Assembly: GCF_014253075.1 (NCBI RefSeq)
Contig: NZ_JACLZJ010000005.1
Coordinates: 62,001-126,000, forward strand
DNA length: 64,000 nt
Reading direction: 5' to 3'
From: Ochrobactrum sp. CM-21-5
GTDB taxonomy: Bacteria > Pseudomonadota > Alphaproteobacteria > Rhizobiales > Rhizobiaceae
Shown here: positions 57,903-64,000 of the stretch, in pieces
Layout of the letters: every line of letters starts with the position of its first letter
Numbering within the stretch: position 1 is the stretch's first letter
The notes under the pieces: generated by a model
Databases searched by the model: none
What the model was told of the DNA's origin: nothing
What the model saw: the letters and a program-made list of their open reading frames with translations, nothing else
Program-made: the position numbers and the translations under genes

Positions 57903-59555
57903 TCAGCGGTCGCGGAAACGGTTCGTTATTGGATAACGGCGGTCCCGCCCGAAATTTTTCTTGGTAATCTTTACACCCGGCGCCGATTGACGGCGCTTGT
58001 ATTCGGCAAGATAAAGCAGATGCTCAATGCGATGCACTGTTTCAAGTGTATGGCCTCGCGCAACGATCTCGGCATTGCTCATCTCGTTCTCGACAAGGCA
58101 TTCAAGAATATCGTCCAGCACCGGATAAGGAGGAAGCGAATCCTGATCCGTCTGGTTTTCACGCAGTTCAGCCGAAGGGGCTTTCGAAATAATATTGTTC
58201 GGAATCACTTCGCCTTCTGGTCCAAGCGCGCCCTGTGGTACATGATGATTACGCCATTCCGACATAGCGTAGACCTGCATCTTGTACACGTCCTTGATCG
58301 GGTTGAATCCGCCGTTCATGTCACCGTAAAGCGTTGCATAGCCAACCGACATTTCCGACTTGTTGCCGGTGGTAAGGACCATCGACCCAAACTTGTTCGA
58401 AATCGCCATCAGAATAGTGCCGCGTGTGCGGCTTTGCAGGTTCTCTTCCGTGACACCGCTATTACTGCCTGCAAACAGCGGCTGTAGCGCATCCAGAAAA
58501 CCTTCCACCGGGGCGGCAATCGGCACGATATCATAACGCACACCGAGCGCTTTGGCGCAATCGGCCGCATCCTTCAACGATTCTTCCGACGTGTACCGAT
58601 AAGGCAGCATCACACAGCGGACCCGATCCCTGCCAAGAGCATCGACACCCAGCGCAGCACATATCGCCGAGTCTATGCCGCCGGATAAGCCAAGAACCAC
58701 GTCCTTAAAATTGTTCTTGTTCACATAGTCGCGCAAACCAAGCATACAGGCGGCATAGTCCGCCTCTAGCCCTTCCGGCAGCAGCGCTTTCTCTCCGTCC
58801 GCACAGCACCAGCCGTCATTGTCGCGGTGCCAGACCGTAAGTGCTATACGCTCAAGAAATTGCGGCATTTGCAGGCAAAGCGACTTGTCAGCATTGAATG
58901 CGAAGGAGCCACCGTCAAACACCAGTTCGTCCTGTCCGCCAATCTGATTGGCGTAGATCATCGGCAGTTCGGTTTCAATCACCTGCCCCAGAACGACCTG
59001 ATAGCGCCTGTCGATTTTTGCACGGTGATACGGCGAACCATTCGGCACGAGCAGGATTTCGGCTCCGCTCTCGGCAAGTGTTTCTGCCACCCCCAGATCA
59101 CCCCATATATCTTCGCAGATCGGGATGCCGATACGAATGCCGCGGAAATTCACCGGACCGGGCATTGGACCGGACTGGAAGACGCGCTTTTCATCGAATT
59201 CACCATAATTCGGTAAATCGACCTTAAAGCGTTCAGCGATAATTTCACCGCCGTCGAGCACCACGACGGAGTTATGCAATCCGCTTTCCCGGTGCAATGG
59301 CGTTCCGATAACTACACCCGGGCCGCCATCCACGGTATCTACCGCCAGATCCTTGATTGCCTGTTCACAAGCATCAATGAAAGCGGGTTTCAAGATCAAG
59401 TCTTCCGGTGGATAGCCAGCAATGAAAAGCTCAGTAAAAAGAATGAGGTCGGCCTTCATCTTTGCCGCATCAGCGCGCGCGGCGCGCGCTTTGGCGAGAT
59501 TTCCGGCAATATCACCCATGATGGGATTGAGCTGCGCGACGGCAATACGAAGCAT
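57903..59555 (-). CDS. nadE: Glutamine-dependent NAD+ synthetase
   Basis: Last step of NAD synthesis; amidates deamido-NAD using glutamine. The 550-residue protein joins an N-terminal nitrilase-type glutaminase ([15 protein letters not shown] with Glu; [15 protein letters not shown] with Lys; [13 protein letters not shown] with Cys) and a C-terminal synthetase with PP-loop [20 protein letters not shown] and [20 protein letters not shown]. The start is placed at 59555 ([20 protein letters not shown]); the frame extends upstream to 59588. Confidence 0.95.
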   Translation of the reverse strand: MLRIAVAQLNPIMGDIAGNLAKARAARADAAKMKADLILFTELFIAGYPPEDLILKPAFIDACEQAIKDLAVDTVDGGPGVVIGTPLHRESGLHNSVVVLDGGEIIAERFKVDLPNYGEFDEKRVFQSGPMPGPVNFRGIRIGIPICEDIWGDLGVAETLAESGAEILLVPNGSPYHRAKIDRRYQVVLGQVIETELPMIYANQIGGQDELVFDGGSFAFNADKSLCLQMPQFLERIALTVWHRDNDGWCCADGEKALLPEGLEADYAACMLGLRDYVNKNNFKDVVLGLSGGIDSAICAALGVDALGRDRVRCVMLPYRYTSEESLKDAADCAKALGVRYDIVPIAAPVEGFLDALQPLFAGSNSGVTEENLQSRTRGTILMAISNKFGSMVLTTGNKSEMSVGYATLYGDMNGGFNPIKDVYKMQVYAMSEWRNHHVPQGALGPEGEVIPNNIISKAPSAELRENQTDQDSLPPYPVLDDILECLVENEMSNAEIVARGHTLETVHRIEHLLYLAEYKRRQSAPGVKITKKNFGRDRRYPITNRFRDR

Positions 59556-59647
59556 GGCGAGATTCTCGTGAGCGGCTGTCATGTGCAAGCTTTAGCGCGC
59601 TTATGTAACCGAATGCAACGGATGCGGCCCAGGAACCGCTTTCTTTG

Positions 59648-59998
59648 TCAGGCGATATAAGTATCGAGGAGGATATATCCCCAAACGGCAACCACGAATA
59701 CGATGGCAATCAGCACCGCCAATGAACCACAATCCTTGGCGACCTGTATCTCCTGGTGAAAATCACGAGAAACCGCATCACATGTCGCTTCTATGCTCGT
59801 GTTGATCACCTCGACAAGAATGAGAAACAGGATGGAACCTGTCATCATCAAAAATGCTAACCAGCTGGGCGCAACGAAGAATGCGACGGGTAATGAAATT
59901 AGAAAAAGCACCAGCTCTTGCTGAACAGCCTTTTCGTTGCCTGCGAGATGCTTCAGCGCACGCATAGAATTGAGGAACGCCAGAAAAATGCGCTGCAT
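59648..59998 (-). CDS. dgkA: Diacylglycerol kinase
   Basis: A 116-residue integral-membrane kinase with three spans that phosphorylates diacylglycerol released by membrane-lipid turnover. Signature EVINTSIEATCDAVSRDFHQ and AKDCGSLAVLIAI. ATG at 59998 has GGGGG 6 nt upstream; a start at 60028 adds ten residues. A terminator lies between it and the upstream DAHP synthase. Confidence 0.94.
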   Translation of the reverse strand: MQRIFLAFLNSMRALKHLAGNEKAVQQELVLFLISLPVAFFVAPSWLAFLMMTGSILFLILVEVINTSIEATCDAVSRDFHQEIQVAKDCGSLAVLIAIVFVVAVWGYILLDTYIA

Positions 59999-60055
59999 GA
60001 ATACCCCCAGGGTGATTGATTCCGGCAATCAATAGGCGAGTTTTCATGAAAAGCA

Positions 60056-60085
60056 ACAGGGCGGAGATTGAAACCTCCGCCCTGT
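60056..60085 (-). terminator. Terminator of the DAHP synthase gene
   Basis: 11-bp stem (ACAGGGCGGAG / CTCCGCCCTGT), 8-nt loop, then TGCTTTT on the minus strand; 27 nt after the stop. Confidence 0.85.
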
Positions 60086-60111
60086 CTGTTGGAATATCGG
60101 TTAGAACCCGA

Positions 60112-61491
60112 TCAGGCATTAGCGGCCTGTTTTTCCGCTCCGGCATCACGCTCCTTCTTCAGCAATTCAGCCAGAAGGAAGGCCAGCTCCAGTGCTTGAT
60201 CGGCATTAAGGCGCGGGTCGCAGTGCGTGTGATAACGATCGTGCAACTCTTCCGCTGAAATGGCACGGGCCCCGCCTGTACATTCAGTGACGTTCTTGCC
60301 GGTCATTTCCACATGGATACCGCCTGGATGCGTACCTTCGGCGCGATGGATTGCAAAGAAGGATTCGACTTCCTTCAGGATGCGGTCAAACGGACGCGTC
60401 TTGTATCCGCCAGCCGTGATCGTATTTCCATGCATCGGATCGCAGGACCAGACGACCTTGCGGCCTTCGCGCTCCACTGCCCGGATAAGTTGCGGCAGAT
60501 GATCGCCAACCTTGTCGTAGCCGAAGCGGGCAATGAGCGTCAGGCGACCGGCTTCGTTTTCCGGGTTCAGCAGGTCGATCAGGCGGATGAGATCATCCGG
60601 CTGGAGCGACGGTCCGCATTTCAGGCCGAGCGGATTTTTGATGCCGCGGCAATATTCGATATGCGCGTGATCCGCCTGACGCGTGCGATCACCGATCCAG
60701 ATCATGTGACCGGACGTACCGTACCAATCGCCAGATGTGGAATCGACGCGTGTCAGTGCTTCCTCATAGCCAAGCAGCAAGGCTTCATGGCTCGTGTAGA
60801 AATCGGTCTCGCGCAGCGCATGATTGCTTTCGGAAGTGATGCCGACCGCCCGCATGAAGTTCATTGTTTCTGAAATGCGCTGGGCAAGAGCTGCATACCG
60901 TTCAGCCTGCGGACTCTTGCCGACAAAACCGAGCATCCACTGGTGCACGTTTTCCAGATTTGCGTAACCGCCCTGCGCGAAAGCGCGCAAAAGGTTCAAA
61001 GTAGCGGCAGACTGGCGATAGGCCATGTCCTGACGCTGCGGGTCGGGAATACGCGACGCCGGGTCGAACTCGATACCGTTGATGATGTCACCGCGATATG
61101 ATGGAAGTTCGACACCGTCCTTCGTTTCCATATCGGATGAACGCGGCTTGGCGAACTGGCCCGCAATGCGGCCAACCTTCACGACGGGTTTGGAGGCGCC
61201 AAAGGTCAGTACGACGGCCATCTGAAGAAAGACGCGGAAAAAGTCGCGGATGTTGTCCGCGCCATGTTCGGCAAAACTTTCGGCGCAATCGCCACCCTGG
61301 AGCAGAAATGCCTTGCCGTCGGCAACGGCGGCGAGTTGCTGCTTGAGCTTCCGCGCTTCACCTGCAAAAACTAAAGGCGGATAGGTGCGAAGACGGGCCT
61401 CAACATCGTTCAGAGCCTGTGCGTCGGGATAAAACGGCACCTGCTTGATCGGCATGTTTCTCCAAGAATGCGGGGTCCAGTTCTTCGTCAT
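60112..61491 (-). CDS. Class II 3-deoxy-7-phosphoheptulonate synthase
   Basis: First step of the shikimate pathway: joins PEP and erythrose-4-phosphate. The 459-residue enzyme is of the plant-like class II type: [72 protein letters not shown] and [16 protein letters not shown]. No aromatic-amino-acid leader peptide was recognised upstream, but an isolated AAGGAGG occurs at 61538-61544 on the minus strand with no start codon in range. Confidence 0.95.
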   Translation of the reverse strand: MTKNWTPHSWRNMPIKQVPFYPDAQALNDVEARLRTYPPLVFAGEARKLKQQLAAVADGKAFLLQGGDCAESFAEHGADNIRDFFRVFLQMAVVLTFGASKPVVKVGRIAGQFAKPRSSDMETKDGVELPSYRGDIINGIEFDPASRIPDPQRQDMAYRQSAATLNLLRAFAQGGYANLENVHQWMLGFVGKSPQAERYAALAQRISETMNFMRAVGITSESNHALRETDFYTSHEALLLGYEEALTRVDSTSGDWYGTSGHMIWIGDRTRQADHAHIEYCRGIKNPLGLKCGPSLQPDDLIRLIDLLNPENEAGRLTLIARFGYDKVGDHLPQLIRAVEREGRKVVWSCDPMHGNTITAGGYKTRPFDRILKEVESFFAIHRAEGTHPGGIHVEMTGKNVTECTGGARAISAEELHDRYHTHCDPRLNADQALELAFLLAELLKKERDAGAEKQAANA

Positions 61492-61699
61492 TTGAGCACC
61501 TGTTTGTTTTATCCGCTCGATTTCTCTCGGATTAGTTCCTCCTTACACGAAAGCCGGAATTCCGGTCGTAACAGACTGCACCTGGACAGAGTGGCAATCT
61601 GCGCACGGAAACCCGGCATACGTGGTCGGGCTGATATAATGCAGGCGCGGACTTTATACCAGCGATAATCGTTAACAGGTCCTCCCTGCGACGAAAGAC

Positions 61700-63094
61700 C
61701 TAAGCATCCACCTTTTCACCGCCGACGATGCGATAGCTCGGCTTGTACATGGTGACGAGTTCTTCCGCAGCTGTCGGATGCACGGCCATGGTGCGGTCAA
61801 AGTCGTCCTTGGTCGCCCCGGACTTGAGCGCGATGCCCAGAACCTGCGCCATTTCGCCAGCGTCCGGCCCCATGATATGCGCGCCGACCACCTTGCGGCT
61901 GGCTCCATCCACGACAAGTTTCATGAGCATCTTCTCATTGCGTCCCGACAAGGTGTTCTTCATCGGACGGAACAAGGCGCGATACACTTCGATTTCCGGA
62001 TACTTCTTTGCCGCATCCTCTTCCGCCAGCCCAACCGTGCCAATCTCGGGCTGCGAGAAAACGGCGGTCGCGATCAACTCATGATCCGGCTTTGTCGGAT
62101 TGTCCTTGAATGCGGTTTCCAGAAAACACATCGCTTCATGGATTGCAACCGGCGTGAGCTGCACACGGTTTGTGACGTCGCCCACCGCCCAGATATTCGC
62201 GACATTGGTACGGGAATATTCATCGACCTCGATTGCGCCAAGCTTGTCGAGTTTTACACCGGCTTTCTCCAGGCCGAGGCCATCGGTGTTCGGCGTACGC
62301 CCCAGTGCCAGCATCGCCTGTTCCGTTTCAAGCGTCTCGCCGTTCGAAAGCTCAATGCTTAGACTGCCGTCCTCTCGCTTTGCAACCTTCTCGAAAATCG
62401 CACCGCAGACGATACGGATTCCTTTGTTTTCCATGGTTTCATGCAGGAGATGGCGAAGGTCGTGGTCGAAACGGGAAAGAATCTCCCTGCCCCGATACAC
62501 CAGCGTCGTCTTGACGCCGAGGCCATGAAAAATATTCGCAAATTCCACGGCGATATAGCCGCCGCCCGCGATCACAATCGACTTCGGCAAGCGTTCCAGA
62601 TCGAACGCCTCGTTTGAGCTGATGCAATATTCATGACCTGGCAGGGCTTCATGCATATTGGGCCGTCCGCCGGTCGCGATCAGTATTTTTTCTGCCGTAA
62701 CACGGCGGCCGTTCGCTTTCAATTCAAGCGTGTGTTCATCGATCAGTTCTGCACGGCTCGCAAAAATATCGACTTCAGAATTCTCAAGGCCCTTGCGATA
62801 CAATCCTTCGAGACGCGCAATCTCCTTGTCCGTCGCTTCGATCAGCCTGTTCCAGTCAAAGCGGCTTGCGCCGACACTCCAGCCGTAGCCGACGGAATCC
62901 TCGAAATGCTCTGGAAATTGCGAAGCGTAAACGAAGAGCTTTTTCGGCACGCACCCCCGAATGACGCAAGTACCGCCCATGCGATACTCCTCGGCAAGCC
63001 CGACCTTTTTACCCATGGCTCCAGCCAGTCGCCCCGCCCGCACACCACCGGACCCCCCGCCGATAACAAAGAGATCATAGTCAAAGTCGGTCAT
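61700..63094 (-). CDS. gor: Glutathione-disulfide reductase
   Basis: Reduces oxidised glutathione with NADPH. The 464-residue flavoenzyme has FAD loop DLFVIGGGSGGVRAGRLAG, redox disulfide GGTCVIRGCVPKKL, NADPH loop IVIAGGGYIAVEFANIFHGL, FAD segment NIWAVGDVTNRVQLTPVAIH and dimerisation His-Glu in FDRTMAVHPTAAEELVTM. ATG at 63094 is chosen (GGAG 6 nt upstream). Follows the DUF2059 gene on the same strand but separated by a terminator. Confidence 0.95.
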   Translation of the reverse strand: MTDFDYDLFVIGGGSGGVRAGRLAGAMGKKVGLAEEYRMGGTCVIRGCVPKKLFVYASQFPEHFEDSVGYGWSVGASRFDWNRLIEATDKEIARLEGLYRKGLENSEVDIFASRAELIDEHTLELKANGRRVTAEKILIATGGRPNMHEALPGHEYCISSNEAFDLERLPKSIVIAGGGYIAVEFANIFHGLGVKTTLVYRGREILSRFDHDLRHLLHETMENKGIRIVCGAIFEKVAKREDGSLSIELSNGETLETEQAMLALGRTPNTDGLGLEKAGVKLDKLGAIEVDEYSRTNVANIWAVGDVTNRVQLTPVAIHEAMCFLETAFKDNPTKPDHELIATAVFSQPEIGTVGLAEEDAAKKYPEIEVYRALFRPMKNTLSGRNEKMLMKLVVDGASRKVVGAHIMGPDAGEMAQVLGIALKSGATKDDFDRTMAVHPTAAEELVTMYKPSYRIVGGEKVDA

Positions 63095-63146
63095 GGGTTT
63101 CTCCATTCAAGCGTCAAATTCTTTCACTATGTAGGCAAACAAAAAA

Positions 63147-63170
63147 GCCCGGCCAAGTCGCCGGGCTTAA
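63147..63170 (-). terminator. Terminator of the DUF2059 gene
   Basis: Stem AAGCCCGGC / GCCGGGCTT (9 bp), loop of 6 nt, then TTTT on the minus strand; separates it from gor. Confidence 0.88.
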
Positions 63171-63199
63171 ATTCTACGTTATCGCCAGTACTTTAGTAC

Positions 63200-63736
63200 C
63201 TACTGCTGCGCAGGCTGTTGGGCCGGTGCTGCTGCGCCAGCTTGTGCGGCCAGAACTTCACCCACGCTCTGTGCGAGATCACGGGCAATACCGTTCTGCC
63301 AGATGTTGGCAGCTTTCACGACTTCACGCGTGACGATCGGCCCTTCCGACAAAAGCTTTTTACCAGCAGGCGACGTGTAGAAAGCAGCGATTGCCTTCAG
63401 TTCGTCCTCGGAGAACGCCTTGGCATAAGCACGCGCGGATTCAGTTTCGAGATCAGCGCGGCGTGAAGCCAGAGCCAGAGCCTTGTCATCGACCGTCTTG
63501 GTAATAAGCGCTTCGAGGTTCGGATCCTTCTGGATCAGTTCGCCCTTGAGCGCCCGAGCAGCATTCGGCAGGATCTCATCGAACTGCTCGGTAGCGTTGA
63601 TCGCCGCAATCGCCGAACGCGCGGCTTCGAGATGTGCTTCGGAAATTTCCTGTGCCGATGCCGCATGAACGCCTGCAATCAGGACGAGCGCGGAAAACGG
63701 TGCAATCAGACGGCGAAAGCCAGTTGCCGGGTTCAT
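63200..63736 (-). CDS. DUF2059 domain secreted protein
   Basis: A 178-residue exported protein. Signal peptide (LIAPFSALVLIAGVHAASAQ), then a helical DUF2059 domain (residues about 30-165: IINATEQFDEILPNAARALK-like start and FSEDELKAIAAFYTSPAGKK at its heart). C-terminus is Ala/Gln/Pro-rich. Function unknown; the domain is common in Rhizobiales. Confidence 0.85.
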   Translation of the reverse strand: MNPATGFRRLIAPFSALVLIAGVHAASAQEISEAHLEAARSAIAAINATEQFDEILPNAARALKGELIQKDPNLEALITKTVDDKALALASRRADLETESARAYAKAFSEDELKAIAAFYTSPAGKKLLSEGPIVTREVVKAANIWQNGIARDLAQSVGEVLAAQAGAAAPAQQPAQQ

Positions 63737-63761
63737 ATGGTCAATACTCCGTTCAATCAGT

Positions 63762-64000
63762 TCAAGACCGGTTCATGGTGCGGATGCCGTCAATGCCGGC
63801 AATTACAGCCGCACGCGCCAGTCCGATGAAAAGTCCGTGCTCGACGACGCCAGGTATGGCGAAGAGAGCGTCAGATAATGTCTTTGGATCGGGAATGCGG
63901 CCAAAAGATGCATCCACGATGTAATGCCCACCATCGGTTTCAAAGGGCGAGCCATCTTTTAAACGCAGGTTCAGGGGGCCTGCAAGACCGCAGTTGGCGG
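63762..64000 (-). CDS. rpiA: Ribose-5-phosphate isomerase A, C-terminal part (5' end outside window)
   Basis: About 79 codons of the 3' end, read on the minus strand: [40 protein letters not shown] and the family signature [20 protein letters not shown]. The latter is typical of RpiA, which interconverts ribose-5- and ribulose-5-phosphate in the pentose phosphate pathway. TGA stop at 63762-63764. It lies 25 nt upstream of the DUF2059 gene, so they may be co-transcribed. Confidence 0.9.
   Translation of the reverse strand, partial: ANCGLAGPLNLRLKDGSPFETDGGHYIVDASFGRIPDPKTLSDALFAIPGVVEHGLFIGLARAAVIAGIDGIRTMNRS

Overview
The window is chromosomal DNA from an alphaproteobacterium of the order Hyphomicrobiales (Rhizobiales), most likely the Brucella/Ochrobactrum group. 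This rests on recognised protein families and a Brucella-like gene order (thrS, a D,D-carboxypeptidase, yidD, an IscU-like scaffold, folE, hisI), a class II B12-dependent ribonucleotide reductase, the CckA kinase, a one-cysteine DksA, a class II DAHP synthase and a giant polar-growth-type coiled-coil protein. It was read without database searches. It is mostly housekeeping DNA: about 54 protein genes, two tRNA-Leu genes, and no insertion sequence, prophage, CRISPR array or rRNA.

Layout. 1-3.4 kb (minus): thrS (3' end outside), a D,D-carboxypeptidase with SPOR domain, yidD, an Fe-S scaffold. 3.7-5.9 kb (plus): folE, hisI, patatin-like phospholipase. 6.1-7.9 kb: tRNA-Leu(GAG), tRNA-Leu(TAA) and a ParD-like antitoxin gene overlapping a second methionine aminopeptidase. 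8-12 kb: wrbA, a CinA-type domain protein, a tandem Usp, gpt, a Nudix hydrolase. 12.7-16.5 kb: nrdJ after a 0.74-kb non-coding stretch. 16.9-21.3 kb (minus): DUF3597, DUF2865, a small HTH-like gene and an autotransporter. 21.9-30.6 kb: MscS channel, serine hydrolase, flavoprotein, cckA, FliO-like protein, dksA. 31-38.5 kb: SixA-like phosphatase, YcjX/YcjF-like pair, folP-folB-folK, DUF922 protease, and a ferredoxin beside a miniature ferredoxin-reductase-like flavoprotein. 39.1-43.9 kb: a 1611-residue membrane coiled-coil protein. 44-48 kb: a four-gene Mla/Mce lipid-transport operon. 48-56 kb: enolase-superfamily epimerase, glycosyltransferase/metallophosphoesterase pair, citrate-synthase-like gene, atypical SDR, maeB. 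56-64 kb (minus): gltX, nadE, dgkA, class II DAHP synthase, gor, DUF2059 and the 3' part of rpiA.

How genes work together. Folate is served twice: folE makes the pterin precursor and folP-folB-folK (overlapping or 3 nt apart) act downstream. The envelope is a strong theme: D,D-carboxypeptidase, YidD, Mla/Mce, DgkA, the metallophosphoesterase/glycosyltransferase pair, the autotransporter, MscS and the giant coiled-coil protein. CckA and DksA give global control.

The least ordinary items are: (1) the ParD-like/Map operon with an inverted repeat over its promoter and no toxin; (2) the 199-residue FNR-like flavoprotein lacking the NADPH-binding domain, in an operon with a [2Fe-2S] ferredoxin; (3) the 22/29-residue modular repeat in the giant coiled-coil protein; (4) the autotransporter-HTH-DUF2865 cassette; (5) enzymes whose signature catalytic residues are changed (citrate-synthase-like, SDR).
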